A stretch of 64,000 bases of DNA from a virus: IMG/VR virus record IMGVR_UViG_3300035183_000096, positions 1 through 64,000 of that record; one strand, 5' to 3'. A program made the position numbers and the translations under genes. The notes beneath the pieces were generated by a model. The model saw nothing but the letters and a program-made list of their open reading frames with translations. It had not been told where the DNA came from and did no database searches. Below are positions 30,848 through 40,428 of the stretch, piece by piece (the stretch's first letter is position 1; each line of letters starts with the position of its first letter).

Positions 30848-33370
30848 ATGCCCTACAAGTATAATGATGCTCTAAAAGCAAGTAAAACCTATTTTGGTGG
30901 GGAAGATTTGCCTGCGAGAGTGTTTTTAGACAAGTATGCTTTAAGGAATACTGATAACGAATTACTAGAGTGTGTTCCAACACAAATGCACGAAAGAATA
31001 GCTAAAGAGTTCCATAGGATAGAAAAAATCAAGTTTAAGAATCCTATGTCGTATGAAGAGATTCTTGGTTACATCAACGATTTTGGTTCGATTATCCCGC
31101 AGGGCGGACCAATGTTTGGTATAGGCAACAAGTATCAATTTGCAACCCTGTCAAACTGCTATGTTCTTGACACACCTGAAGATAGTTACGGTGGCATCCT
31201 TCACACGGACCAACAGCTCGTCCAGATAGCTAAACGTCGCGGTGGTAATGGCCTAGACCTAAGTAATCTTAGACCAGTACAATCAGCAACAAAAAACTCA
31301 TCTAGGACAAGCACAGGTATTGTTCCTTTTGCTAAACGCTATTCCAATTCCACTCGCGAAGTTGGGCAGGGTGGAAGGCGTGGCGCTCTTATGATTACAT
31401 TGAGTGTTCATCATCCACAGATTCTTGATTTCGTTACAATGAAGCATGACTTAACTCAAGTTACTGGAGCTAACATTTCAGTTAAGCTAAGTGATGAATT
31501 TTTAGAAGCCCTTGAAAATAATGAAGACTTTGAGCTTAGATGGCCTGTAAGCAAAGAAAAAGGTGATGGTGAGGAAGGTTATTACTATGATGGTCAATAT
31601 AACGACAAGCCCAAGATTAGTATAAAGACATCTGCCGCTAAGGTGTGGGATGCTATTATTCATAGCGCTTGGTTGACAGCCGAGCCGGGTATTTTGTTCT
31701 GGGATAGTATTCTCAAGGAAAGTCCTGCTGATTGTTACGCTAGCCTTGGCTTTAGAACTGTAAGCACAAATCCTTGCGGTGAAATTCCACTATGCGTACT
31801 TGATAGTTGCAGATTATTAGTAGTTAACCTACTCAAGTGTGTTCGTAATCCATTTACAAAGGATGCCTACTTTGATTATGAGTTGCTCTATAAGTTGGCC
31901 CAAGTTGCCCAACGCTTTATGGATAACATAATTGACCTTGAACTTGAATGTATTGACCGTATAATCAAGAAGATTAATAATGACCCGGAGCCTGATTATA
32001 TTAAAGCCCCCGAGCTTGCAACTTGGAAACGTATTCGTGAAAAGTGCAAGAAGGGTCGTAGGACTGGTACTGGCATTACAGCGTTAGCTGATGCTATGGC
32101 CGCTGTAAATGTCAAATATGGTAGCGAAGAAAGTGTGGTATTCACAGACAAAGTTTATCAAACGCTTAAGTTAGGTTGTTACAGGTCAAGCGTTGATATG
32201 GCTAAGGAACTTGGTCCCTTTCCTATTTGGGATAAAGCTCTCGAAAAACACAACCCGTTCTTGCTTAGAATTAAGAGTGAGGACGCCGAACTCTATGCTG
32301 ATATGCAAAAGTATGGTAGGCGTAATATAGCTTTGTTGACTACCGCTCCTACTGGTAGCACCAGTTTAGTTACACAGGTTTTCAAAGATAAAGAAATACG
32401 CTTATATGGCACTAGCTCAGGTATTGAGCCTTGTTATAAGATGTTACATAAGCGTCGTAAAAAAATTAATCCTAGTGAGGAAAACATTGGTAGTATTCAA
32501 GTTGCTTTTACTGATGAAAATGGAGATAAGTGGGAGGAGTTTATAGTTTATCATCCTGCTATAAAGTATTGGATGAAGGTGACTGGTGCTGAAGACGCCA
32601 CAGAATCCCCTTATGCTGGAGCGTGCGCAGAAGATATAGATTGGACAATGAGAGTGAAGATACAAGCGGCGGCTCAGCGTCATATAGACCATTCTATTAG
32701 TAGTACGGTAAATTTACCTAATAATGTGACAGTAGATGAAGTGAAGAAGATTTATGTAGCTGCATGGAAAGCGGGTTGTAAAGGTATGACTGTCTATCGT
32801 GATGGATGTCGTAGCGGCATACTTGTTGAGGCTAAACAAAATGAGTCAATCAAGAAAAATGATGCCGTAAAACGTCCTAGAAAGTTATTCTGTGAATTGC
32901 ATAAAATTAGCGTATCGCATAAAAGGTATATGATAATCGTTGGCTTAATGAATAGGGAGCCTTATGAGGTTTTTGTATTACCTATGGATAAGTTGGATAA
33001 AGAAACATTTATAGAATCTGGTTTCTTGCATAAGGTTAAGAGAGGGCATTATAGTTTGGTTTCTGACAAAGGCAACATAATCTATGATAACGTAGCTGAT
33101 TATTGCTCCGATGAACAGGAATCATTAGCTAGGTTGACGAGTGCAAGTCTTCGTCATGGCGTTCGTGTAAACTTTGTTGTAGAACAATTGGAGCGTACTA
33201 AGGGAAACATACTATCCTTTAGTAAGGCTGTAGCTAGAGCTTTGAAGAAGTATATACCTGATGGTACCAAAGTAACTGGCGACGAATGTCCTAGTTGTAA
33301 AAGTGATAACCTTGTTCGTTCCGAGGGTTGCAAGATTTGTAAAGACTGTTCATGGAGTGCGTGTAGTTAA
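30848..33370 (+). CDS. nrdJ: Class II (B12-dependent) ribonucleotide reductase
   Basis: An 840-residue adenosylcobalamin-dependent reductase that makes dNDPs or dNTPs without oxygen. The redox Cys C104 (LSNCYV), the N308-P-C310-G-E312 active-site motif with the thiyl cysteine, and the second disulfide Cys C321 are present, as is TTAPTGSTSLV near residue 500. Residues 814-840 form a Zn-ribbon tail (CPSC...CKIC...C) usual in NrdJ. No separate small subunit is needed. It depends on host cobalamin. It has its own strong promoter. Confidence 0.95.
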   Translation: MPYKYNDALKASKTYFGGEDLPARVFLDKYALRNTDNELLECVPTQMHERIAKEFHRIEKIKFKNPMSYEEILGYINDFGSIIPQGGPMFGIGNKYQFATLSNCYVLDTPEDSYGGILHTDQQLVQIAKRRGGNGLDLSNLRPVQSATKNSSRTSTGIVPFAKRYSNSTREVGQGGRRGALMITLSVHHPQILDFVTMKHDLTQVTGANISVKLSDEFLEALENNEDFELRWPVSKEKGDGEEGYYYDGQYNDKPKISIKTSAAKVWDAIIHSAWLTAEPGILFWDSILKESPADCYASLGFRTVSTNPCGEIPLCVLDSCRLLVVNLLKCVRNPFTKDAYFDYELLYKLAQVAQRFMDNIIDLELECIDRIIKKINNDPEPDYIKAPELATWKRIREKCKKGRRTGTGITALADAMAAVNVKYGSEESVVFTDKVYQTLKLGCYRSSVDMAKELGPFPIWDKALEKHNPFLLRIKSEDAELYADMQKYGRRNIALLTTAPTGSTSLVTQVFKDKEIRLYGTSSGIEPCYKMLHKRRKKINPSEENIGSIQVAFTDENGDKWEEFIVYHPAIKYWMKVTGAEDATESPYAGACAEDIDWTMRVKIQAAAQRHIDHSISSTVNLPNNVTVDEVKKIYVAAWKAGCKGMTVYRDGCRSGILVEAKQNESIKKNDAVKRPRKLFCELHKISVSHKRYMIIVGLMNREPYEVFVLPMDKLDKETFIESGFLHKVKRGHYSLVSDKGNIIYDNVADYCSDEQESLARLTSASLRHGVRVNFVVEQLERTKGNILSFSKAVARALKKYIPDGTKVTGDECPSCKSDNLVRSEGCKICKDCSWSACS

Positions 33371-33380
33371 CGAGATGTTC

Positions 33381-33409
33381 TTGACACACAGTAAAAAATG
33401 TGGTAAAAT
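33381..33409 (+). promoter_or_regulatory. Sigma-70-type promoter, likely giving a leaderless mRNA
   Basis: TTGACA (33381-33386), a 17-base spacer and TAAAAT (33404-33409). The ATG of the next gene is at 33416, seven bases after the -10 box, where transcription would normally start. Confidence 0.9.
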
Positions 33410-33415
33410 TCAACA

Positions 33416-33904
33416 ATGAAACCTTGCCTAATTCTAAACAAAGATTATCGTGTGTTAAGGGTAGCACCCTGGAAAGACGCTGTATGTCTTGAATATCAGG
33501 GAAAGGGTTTAGTCCTAGAAAGGTATCCTGAGCATGTTAAGACTGTAAAGGGCTACTACCAGTTACCTGCTGTTATTGTAATTAAAGATAGATTCGTTAA
33601 GTTTGTCCGTAGAAAAGTGAAGATGAGGAAGAAGAATATCTTTATTAGGGATAAGTTTAAATGTGCTTACTGTGGTCAAACATTCGATAGGGAAAAACTA
33701 ACCGTTGACCATGTTTATCCTAAGTCTAAGGGTGGTAAGTCCACTTGGGATAATTTGGTTACCGCATGTATCTTGTGTAATCGCATAAAGGGAGACACCG
33801 ACAAAATGAAACCGTTATGGAAGCCATATGAGCCAAAAGCTCATCAGGTCTTTATAGTTGGCAAGATACAACCTGAGTGGAGAAACTACATTGTTGAAGA
33901 CTAA
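33416..33904 (+). CDS. HNH nuclease
   Basis: A 162-residue HNH protein of the type found widely in bacterial and phage genomes. An N-terminal region (CLILNKDYRVLRVAPWKDAV) precedes the nuclease core: CAYCG (about 83), DHVYPKSKGG (about 97-107), N113 and CILCNRIKG (about 119-127). Such proteins are usually not homing enzymes but cut or nick DNA in replication, packaging or repair. Its mRNA probably begins at or next to its start codon. Confidence 0.85.
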   Translation: MKPCLILNKDYRVLRVAPWKDAVCLEYQGKGLVLERYPEHVKTVKGYYQLPAVIVIKDRFVKFVRRKVKMRKKNIFIRDKFKCAYCGQTFDREKLTVDHVYPKSKGGKSTWDNLVTACILCNRIKGDTDKMKPLWKPYEPKAHQVFIVGKIQPEWRNYIVED

Positions 33905-33972
33905 GGAAAAAGGGGTATATTATTAGTAGTGACTGGAATATAATGTAAAAAGCTGCTTACGAGTTATAACAT

Positions 33973-34386
33973 ATGCCAATATATCAATTTCGCTGCTCTG
34001 CGTGTGGTAATGAATTCGACCATTTTCAAACATTTACTGAGTTCGATAAGGGGGAGTTGCCTAATTGTACTTGTGGACATCAAGCTCAAAGAGAGGTAAC
34101 CGCTCCCCTATTTGTATTTGACTCAACCCCAAAAACAGTAGGCTCTTTGGCTGAACGCAACACCCATAAGTTTGGTTCATATTATCGTGAAAAAATGGAG
34201 CGTGAACATGAAGAATCTGCTAAGAAAGCTAGAAAGGCTTTATCGCCCAATTCGAGCGGTGTGGTGAATAACAAAAGCAAGTTTAAGAGATATTGGCCTA
34301 AGATGTCTAATAAAGCACTTAAAAAGATGAGTAAAAAACAGTTAAGGGATTATGTTACATCAGATACAGAACCAAAGGAAATGTAA
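33973..34386 (+). CDS. FmdB-type zinc-ribbon protein
   Basis: A 137-residue protein. The first 45 residues match the FmdB-family zinc ribbon: MPIYQFRCSACGNEFDHFQ then NCTCGHQA, with Cys pairs C8/C11 and C32/C34. A basic tail of about 80 residues follows (KARKALSPN, KRYWPKMSNKALKKMSKKQL). It probably binds DNA or RNA or acts as a regulator. The stop overlaps the next ATG (TAATG). Confidence 0.75.
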   Translation: MPIYQFRCSACGNEFDHFQTFTEFDKGELPNCTCGHQAQREVTAPLFVFDSTPKTVGSLAERNTHKFGSYYREKMEREHEESAKKARKALSPNSSGVVNNKSKFKRYWPKMSNKALKKMSKKQLRDYVTSDTEPKEM

Positions 34387-34613
34387 TGAGTCATCCACAC
34401 GCACCACATAATGTGACATTGGTTTTAAGAATAGGAACTCACGAACAAAGAGCGGTAGGTGATTTTGTATCAATAGAACCAGAACAACAATATCTGTTTT
34501 CCCTACCTTGCAGGAATCTACAAGAGGCTCAAAGAGCCAAGAAGGAATTAGTAGAGGTTATACAACAATGCTTAAAGCAAAAAAGATTAGAAATGTCTCC
34601 GACAAAGCAATAA
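34386..34613 (+). CDS. Small hypothetical protein
   Basis: A 75-residue protein in a tightly packed operon. It has a beta-rich start (VTLVLRIGTHEQRAVGDFVSI) and a helical end. No family recognised. It overlaps both neighbours. Confidence 0.55.
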   Translation: MSHPHAPHNVTLVLRIGTHEQRAVGDFVSIEPEQQYLFSLPCRNLQEAQRAKKELVEVIQQCLKQKRLEMSPTKQ

Positions 34614-34921
34614 TTAGCGATGGTGGTGAAGTCATACTTAGTTGCAGCAATAGCGATTGTAAGCAACCATTAGTTAGACTTTGGATAACTAGACCAGACG
34701 CTAGATACACGTGGAAAGTAAAAGCCACTTGTCCATATTGCGATGGCGAAAGTGAGACAGAAGAAGTGTGTGGTATGTTTCATCAAGCTCCGTACTCATA
34801 TGACTTCAATGAAGAAACATTAGAAGACGAAGGTGAATTGTACATCAACGGAATGCGTGAAGAAGATAATGTTGTTGTACTAATTATTAAGAGGCACGAA
34901 AATGGCAGAAAAGAAGATTAA
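34568..34921 (+). CDS. Zinc-ribbon hypothetical protein
   Basis: A 117-residue protein. ATG 34568 has an AGAGG site 10 bases upstream and overlaps the previous gene by 46 bases. Two Cys pairs, CSNSDC (about 26-31) and CPYC (about 54-57), suggest a zinc ribbon; an acidic region follows. Possible nucleic-acid role, family unknown. Confidence 0.6.
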   Translation: MLKAKKIRNVSDKAIISDGGEVILSCSNSDCKQPLVRLWITRPDARYTWKVKATCPYCDGESETEEVCGMFHQAPYSYDFNEETLEDEGELYINGMREEDNVVVLIIKRHENGRKED

Positions 34922-35255
34922 GTTAAGACAAGAACCAAATATAGAAATAGAAATAGGTTATGCGATGGGTGGTCAGATTATTGATTCTGATGAACCAGAA
35001 TCGTTGGCAAAAGTAGTTCATGTCGGCAAAAACATACAATACTATGTTAAGTATGCCACATATGGTGGAGATGCTGGACATATGGTAAATCCAAATGGCT
35101 TAAACCATAATAAGAGTGATTTTACAGCAATTGATAGATATGGTCGCGAGAAATATACTTACCGTAAGGTAAGAAAAGAAGTATTTGATTTGTATAAGAA
35201 ATTTTTAGAAACGAGGAATATAGCATGGCTAAGACAAGCAGAAAGAGTGATATAA
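34902..35255 (+). CDS. Hypothetical protein
   Basis: A 117-residue protein overlapping both neighbours (20 and 31 bases). Its N-terminal half is beta-rich (IEIEIGYAMGGQIIDSDEPE) and the C-terminal helix is basic. Nothing more can be assigned. Confidence 0.6.
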   Translation: MAEKKIKLRQEPNIEIEIGYAMGGQIIDSDEPESLAKVVHVGKNIQYYVKYATYGGDAGHMVNPNGLNHNKSDFTAIDRYGREKYTYRKVRKEVFDLYKKFLETRNIAWLRQAERVI

Positions 35256-35599
35256 AGCAAAAGATAGACAGTGTTGCTTCTTCTCCTGAAAATAAACAGC
35301 CCGTTACTGATGATAAGCCTTTTAATGAAATTGAACAGGCATACATTCTGTCAAACATTAAAAATAAGCAACTTAGTGTAATTGCTGAAGAGCTTAAAAC
35401 GACCAAAGACAAGATTAAGGCTTTCATTCGCAGTTTAAGACGCGGTAAGGGGCTGTCCCAAAGACTGTTCGGTAGGCACAAATCTGGTGGAGTAGTGATT
35501 GCAAGCCAAGAGGCTTCCCAAAGAGCGGACGAATATAACAAAAGAATAAATAAAAATGATTATTATAACTTAAGTGATTATATATTTAGGCCAAAGTAA
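35225..35599 (+). CDS. Putative helix-turn-helix protein
   Basis: A 124-residue basic protein. Residues about 40-70 (EQAYILSNIKNKQLSVIAEELKTTKDKIKAFI) look like a helix-turn-helix of the kind in sigma region 4 or small repressors. The C terminus is Lys/Arg/Asn-rich. DNA binding is likely but no target is visible. Confidence 0.55.
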   Translation: MAKTSRKSDIKQKIDSVASSPENKQPVTDDKPFNEIEQAYILSNIKNKQLSVIAEELKTTKDKIKAFIRSLRRGKGLSQRLFGRHKSGGVVIASQEASQRADEYNKRINKNDYYNLSDYIFRPK

Positions 35600-35607
35600 G
35601 ACTAATC

Positions 35608-36087
35608 ATGATATGTACCAAATTCGATGAATACTTCGAGTGGCTCGGTCTTATTAAAAGAGAAGCTCCGTGGGTTGTCGAATTGAGTAATGGAGAGGTG
35701 GTATATCAAGACGATTATCGTGGCGAATACTTACTTTTTAAGGGAGAGTATGGTCACGATAATCGTCGCTCTTGGGATATATTGAAAGATTACATTTCTG
35801 CTAACAATCTATACATTCATAAGATGTATCTCAAAAACTACAATAATATAGTTGAGCCGTTACCATTAGATGCCGATGGATACTTCTTTAAGAAAGGGGC
35901 ACTAGGTAAGTTATTTAGTAGTACAACTCGCCAATATGCCATCATAGGATATTATGATAAGGCAACTAAAAAAACAAAGACATTCAAATATGCACTACCA
36001 GACTTACTATTGGTAGAGTTTGATGAGAGAATTGTGGATATAAATACACCATCTCTAATACTAAGGAAAGAATATAACTCGGTATAG
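35608..36087 (+). CDS. Hypothetical protein
   Basis: A 159-residue alpha/beta protein rich in Tyr and Asp. No Cys/His cluster, membrane helix or signal peptide. It sits between the helix-turn-helix protein and the recombination genes. Function unknown. Confidence 0.6.
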   Translation: MICTKFDEYFEWLGLIKREAPWVVELSNGEVVYQDDYRGEYLLFKGEYGHDNRRSWDILKDYISANNLYIHKMYLKNYNNIVEPLPLDADGYFFKKGALGKLFSSTTRQYAIIGYYDKATKKTKTFKYALPDLLLVEFDERIVDINTPSLILRKEYNSV

Positions 36088-36099
36088 AAAGAGGTTTGC

Positions 36100-36537
36100 A
36101 TGAAACAAGTTTATACATCCAGATATACCGATAGAAAGATAACTGCCGCTCAACGTATAGCTGAAATAGTATGTGAAAAACTAGCCGACAAAGAAAAGAA
36201 AGTTTTAACTGATAAGTTCTGGAATAAACCAGAATGGGAAAAGGTTTACAAACAACAACTTTATCTTGCTAACTCTTTGTTGAAATTATATTCAGCAGAG
36301 GCTATCATTGCAGCGCTTAGAGACAAAAGAGCTTATGACGTATATTCGCTGGGTGCTGATTTTGTCTTAGATAAGATATTTCAAGAGGAACAAGCTAAAA
36401 TTGATAATAGAGAGGCTAATATGATTGCCCCGCCAGAACAGGAACTTGTGAAAGAATTGCCTCGTCAGCCAGTAAAGAAAAAATCAATCTATTCTAAGTT
36501 AATGAGGTTAGACGACGATGGCAATAGTATCAGGTAA
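36100..36537 (+). CDS. Hypothetical helical protein upstream of RecA
   Basis: A 145-residue, mostly helical protein with a basic N terminus and a Pro-containing C-terminal linker ending in KKKSIYSKLMRLDDD. It overlaps the RecA gene by 20 bases, so the two are probably co-translated. The helical body followed by a short tail recalls phage helicase-loader or recombination-mediator proteins, but there is no clear motif. Confidence 0.6.
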   Translation: MKQVYTSRYTDRKITAAQRIAEIVCEKLADKEKKVLTDKFWNKPEWEKVYKQQLYLANSLLKLYSAEAIIAALRDKRAYDVYSLGADFVLDKIFQEEQAKIDNREANMIAPPEQELVKELPRQPVKKKSIYSKLMRLDDDGNSIR

Positions 36538-37567
36538 TAATGTAATTAAGGATTACATTAAGAAGAATTATGGTAATGATATTTTTAAGTCATCAAAAGA
36601 CATAATAGAACGTAAATGGGATATTCTTAGAGTTAGTCCTGCTATTAACGCCATGTTGGGAGGTGGAATACCAACGGGTTCGTGGGTTAATCTTGGCGGA
36701 AAACCAAAGTGTGGTAAAACAACTACTGTGTTGTGGATATGTTATAAAGCTCAAAAACTCCTTAAGATGCCTATATACTATTTGAATGTAGAACATAGAC
36801 TTAAGCCAATGAATTTTGAGGGTTTAGACATAGACCATGCTAATTTTCATATGATTCAATCTTCCGAAGATAAGATTTTATCTGCACAAGACTTTCTAAC
36901 AATAGCAGAACAAATTTTATTGAATAATAGTAAGATAGTTATGGTTATTGATAGCTTAGCTGCTTTAACGCACGAAAAGGAGTTGACTGAAGGTATCGGT
37001 GCTTCTACTCGTGGCGGTAGTGCTGCATTAGTTGCTCAATTTACAAGGCAAATGAGCGCTGTAGTACCTATTAAGAACCATATCATTCTTACAATTCAGC
37101 AGATACAAGCAAACACAAGCGGGTATGGCTCATCAACCGTGCTTAAGGGTGGTTATGCTATAGGTTATCAAGGCGATATTATTCTTCGCGAGCGAGGTGT
37201 AACCGATTGGATAGTTGGTGACAAACAGGTTGGACAAAAGGTGACGTGGGAAGCTGATTGTACAGCTTTGGGTGGAATGCCAGGAAGTAGATGCGAGTCT
37301 TCATTGCGTTATGGTGGTGGTATAGATGAAATTAACGAGCTTATTACACTTGGTAAAGGGTTTGGATTGATTAGTGGTTCATCATGGTTACTATTAGACT
37401 TTATTGAAGACCATTTAGCAGAGTTTGGTGAAAAGGTATGGGATGAAGCAACCAAGAGTAAGTATAAGACACACGGAGTCGAAAAAATGGCTGTGTTTCT
37501 AAAGGAAAATCCTAAAATTGCTGACACTCTTGAATCAGACATAATCAAACTCATAATGGGAAAATAA
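36518..37567 (+). CDS. RecA/UvsX-type recombinase
   Basis: A 349-residue RecA-family ATPase: Walker A GGKPKCGKTTT (60-70), a glutamate in NVEH (about 90) and Walker B KIVMVIDSLAAL (about 139-150). The L2-like region around QQIQANTSGYGS follows. It resembles phage UvsX and distant RecA proteins rather than bacterial RecA, and would form filaments on single-stranded DNA for strand exchange and replication restart. It is followed by a nuclease and a possible mediator protein. Confidence 0.9.
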   Translation: MAIVSGNNVIKDYIKKNYGNDIFKSSKDIIERKWDILRVSPAINAMLGGGIPTGSWVNLGGKPKCGKTTTVLWICYKAQKLLKMPIYYLNVEHRLKPMNFEGLDIDHANFHMIQSSEDKILSAQDFLTIAEQILLNNSKIVMVIDSLAALTHEKELTEGIGASTRGGSAALVAQFTRQMSAVVPIKNHIILTIQQIQANTSGYGSSTVLKGGYAIGYQGDIILRERGVTDWIVGDKQVGQKVTWEADCTALGGMPGSRCESSLRYGGGIDEINELITLGKGFGLISGSSWLLLDFIEDHLAEFGEKVWDEATKSKYKTHGVEKMAVFLKENPKIADTLESDIIKLIMGK

Positions 37568-37568
37568 T

Positions 37569-37979
37569 ATGAAAGTAACAGGACTTGACAACAGGACATA
37601 CACATTAGACTTAAGGGTTAAGGAAATATCAAGAGAAAATAAGTCTAAGTACCATTTGCTTGCTCGTCAAGTTATCTCGGAAGTTTTTCCATTGATTAGA
37701 ACGGTAGAGGAAGTTCATATACCTGGATGCGGCAACTCTGTGTATATAGATTTCTTTCTACCTATCATGAAGATTGCGGTGGAAGTACAAGGTGAACAAC
37801 ATTATAAGTTTATCTCTCATTTTCATCGCAATAAACTTTCCTTTGCTAAAGCGCGTACAAGAGATAAGCAAAAGAAAGAATGGTGTGAGTTAAACGACAT
37901 TGTATTGATTGAGTTTGTCTTTAATGAACCATATGATATTTGGAAGGAGAAATTGGCCAATGCCTACAGAGAAGACTAG
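37569..37979 (+). CDS. PD-(D/E)XK/Vsr-like endonuclease
   Basis: A 136-residue nuclease with IDFFLPIMKIAVEVQGEQHY (about residues 59-78), giving the D...E-x-Q/E-x-Q-H pattern of DUF559/Vsr-like enzymes, and a late LNDIVLIEF strand. It starts one base after the RecA stop and overlaps the next gene by 20 bases, which points to DNA repair or recombination rather than homing. Confidence 0.7.
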   Translation: MKVTGLDNRTYTLDLRVKEISRENKSKYHLLARQVISEVFPLIRTVEEVHIPGCGNSVYIDFFLPIMKIAVEVQGEQHYKFISHFHRNKLSFAKARTRDKQKKEWCELNDIVLIEFVFNEPYDIWKEKLANAYRED

Positions 37980-38466
37980 CCAAGAAAATTCTATTGATAA
38001 ACTAATGGAATCATTAGATAGGTTCCTTGATGATAGACACATTTTTAGTGTTAATGTTGATAATAATTTAGAGGATTTGTTGGATGTAGATAGAGATGCT
38101 TTGAAAACTATGAGCTTTGAGGAATGCGGTGAGAATGCTGTGCTTTTGGCTAAATATGCTTACTATATACAGAGACTTGTTAATAAGGAAACAGCAGCTA
38201 TTCACTTAATAGAAGCATCTCTTGATAGTATAGTTGGTAAGTATTTTGGTAGCTACAAGGGAAGCAAGTGGGTAAGTAAGGATGAGGTTAGATTGAGAAT
38301 CATATCAGATAATGATGCAGCCAAGGAATATAACAGACTTCGCGTGTTAGCCCAGGCTAGAATAGATGAATTATCATACTTAGCCAATCGAGTACAATTT
38401 ATGTCTCAAACATTTTTAGATTTACAGCAAAGTAAACGTGCGGCAACTTTTAGAGGTAAAAACTAA
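37960..38466 (+). CDS. Possible recombination mediator (UvsY-like)
   Basis: A 168-residue helical protein. AAGGAGA supports ATG 37960. Features: an N-terminal acidic helix, a middle helix-rich part, then KWVSKDEVRLRIISDN and a long C-terminal helix (RLRVLAQARIDELSYLANRVQFMSQTFLD). Size, helix content and position next to the UvsX-type recombinase resemble UvsY-type mediators, but I see no diagnostic motif; this is inference. Confidence 0.5.
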   Translation: MPTEKTSQENSIDKLMESLDRFLDDRHIFSVNVDNNLEDLLDVDRDALKTMSFEECGENAVLLAKYAYYIQRLVNKETAAIHLIEASLDSIVGKYFGSYKGSKWVSKDEVRLRIISDNDAAKEYNRLRVLAQARIDELSYLANRVQFMSQTFLDLQQSKRAATFRGKN

Positions 38467-38960
38467 TGAGTATAATAAGCAATATGTCTAAAATGAAAGA
38501 AGCTATTCTAAAAAACCCAACTCCAGAATTGTTAAGAGCTTACGAGGATATATTTGGCGAAAAATTGGAAGCGGAGTTGCCAAACCCCAATTCCGATGAT
38601 AAAATCGAAGTGCCGGCTAGTAAACCAATCACGCCAACAACTCATCATGAGAATGTTGGTAGAAAACATCGCAGTAAAAAGCATGCTAATAGAAGGTTTG
38701 ATAAAATTGGCAAAAGACCAATGAGGATGGAGCCATATACTCCTCCTAGTAAACTGAATTTCTTTGAAAGTAAGGAAGTTGGTAAGGAGGAGTTGGATGC
38801 TAAGTTTCCTATCCCTAGAAGTCCGCGAATCAAGCCTAAACATCGCAAAATTAAAGTGATGTGTCGTAAGTGTGGGGCAAAAGAAAGAATCTCAGAGAAC
38901 TTCCCTCTTGTCGATATAAGACGATATGTATGTAACGAATGTTCAATCAGAGGAGCATAG
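38466..38960 (+). CDS. Basic protein with C-terminal zinc finger
   Basis: A 164-residue protein with a short helical start, a long basic disordered middle (RKHRSKKHANRRFDKIGKRP) and a C-terminal Cys4 finger (MCRKCGAKERI ... YVCNECS). It ends just before the helicase start. It may load or tether replication proteins to DNA; the sequence shows only DNA-binding character. Confidence 0.65.
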   Translation: MSIISNMSKMKEAILKNPTPELLRAYEDIFGEKLEAELPNPNSDDKIEVPASKPITPTTHHENVGRKHRSKKHANRRFDKIGKRPMRMEPYTPPSKLNFFESKEVGKEELDAKFPIPRSPRIKPKHRKIKVMCRKCGAKERISENFPLVDIRRYVCNECSIRGA

Positions 38961-38961
38961 G

Positions 38962-40428
38962 ATGAACGAAAGGCTAATAGAGGCTGGGTCTGAAAGAGCT
39001 TTGTTAGCTGGCGTATTTAATCATGGACATAAAGCGTTTGTTGAAATCAATGAAATAGTAAATGCTGGTTCTTTCAATGCTGATGTGACAAACCAAATAC
39101 TATGGAAATGCTTTCAACATTTCTACGACAATACCAGTGACCCAGAAGCTAAACCGGATATAGCTTCCATTTATGCTTCTGCTAAAGCAATAGGTCATGG
39201 CGGTCATTTTGATAAGGCGGAAGAGCAGAAGTATCTACGGAGCCTATCTAATTACCCAATACATTTTGATAGTCTCCGTAGATTAGCTGTTCGTCTTCGT
39301 AAATTTCAAGTCGCCAGAGAATTAAATGCGGAACTCTCGCTTGCTCAAGAAGAATTAAATAGTATAACTGGCGATGAGAGTCTTCATAAGATGTTATCTG
39401 TAGTTGAATCCAGAATACTTGATTTTGGTATTAAATTAGCAACAGACGGTGAAGAGGTTTCCTCAATCATAGGCGAAGGTATTGATGAATACTTACAGAA
39501 CATCTTTGATAATCCGAAACAGTGTGTTGGTATTTCGAGCGGATACCCTCTTTATGACAAATGTATAGGCGGCGGTCTTAGACGTGGCTCTGTAAATATC
39601 ATAGGTGCCCGTCCCAAGATTGGTAAGACTACGGTTGGTATCAATATAGGATTGCATGTTGCCTCCCTTGGAATACCAGTGCTTTATTGTGATATGGAAA
39701 TGGATAAAGAGGATTTTTGGGCAAAGATGTTGGCCAACTTAGCCAATGTTGAAATAAGCAAGATAGAAGAGGGCAGACTTGACGCAGCCGAGCGTAAAAG
39801 ATTAGTGATTGCTAAAGAGACTATCAAATCCCTACCTTTTTATTATGTGAACATAGCAGGCAAATCATTTGAAGAAACTATAGCTATAGTTAAGAGGTTA
39901 GTTCTAAAAAAAATAGGTCGTAACACCGATGGCCAAATCAAAGACTGTTTGATGATTTACGATTATTTCCGCCTTAACAATATTGAGAGCATAAGCAACG
40001 ATATCAAAGAGTATCAAGCTCTTGGCTTTCAAATTATTGCTTTGAAAATCTTTGCTAAGCGTATGGATATTCCAATTCTTAGTTTTATTCAACTTAACAG
40101 AGATGGCATCAATAAAGAAGATGCAGGTGTTGCTTCTGGTTCCGATAGAATTATTTGGTTGTGTAACAACTTTACAATCTTTAAGAAGAAGACTGAAGAA
40201 GAAAACGCTGATGATATAGCTAATAACAGGAGGGTTGCACTTCGTAAACTTGTTCCTATTGTGGCTCGTCACGGTGAAGGTCTTTCAGAAGGCGACTATA
40301 TTAACATATTCTTTGATGGTAAGTTTGCTAGGGTGAAAGAGGGCAAGACAAAAAGCCAATATAACAAACAGCCCAAGAATGATGGATTTGTGATGGAAAA
40401 AGACGATGACACGATTAGATTTGAATAA
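38962..40428 (+). CDS. Replicative DNA helicase (DnaB-like)
   Basis: A 488-residue helicase: N-terminal helical domain (about 1-120), linker, and a RecA-like core with Walker A GARPKIGKTT (215-224), a CDMEMD segment (about 242-247), Walker B CLMIYDYF and the late SFIQLNRDG motif. AGGAG sets ATG 38962. It would unwind the fork as a hexamer with the primase, whose gene overlaps it by 23 bases. No intein is present. Confidence 0.9.
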   Translation: MNERLIEAGSERALLAGVFNHGHKAFVEINEIVNAGSFNADVTNQILWKCFQHFYDNTSDPEAKPDIASIYASAKAIGHGGHFDKAEEQKYLRSLSNYPIHFDSLRRLAVRLRKFQVARELNAELSLAQEELNSITGDESLHKMLSVVESRILDFGIKLATDGEEVSSIIGEGIDEYLQNIFDNPKQCVGISSGYPLYDKCIGGGLRRGSVNIIGARPKIGKTTVGINIGLHVASLGIPVLYCDMEMDKEDFWAKMLANLANVEISKIEEGRLDAAERKRLVIAKETIKSLPFYYVNIAGKSFEETIAIVKRLVLKKIGRNTDGQIKDCLMIYDYFRLNNIESISNDIKEYQALGFQIIALKIFAKRMDIPILSFIQLNRDGINKEDAGVASGSDRIIWLCNNFTIFKKKTEEENADDIANNRRVALRKLVPIVARHGEGLSEGDYINIFFDGKFARVKEGKTKSQYNKQPKNDGFVMEKDDDTIRFE

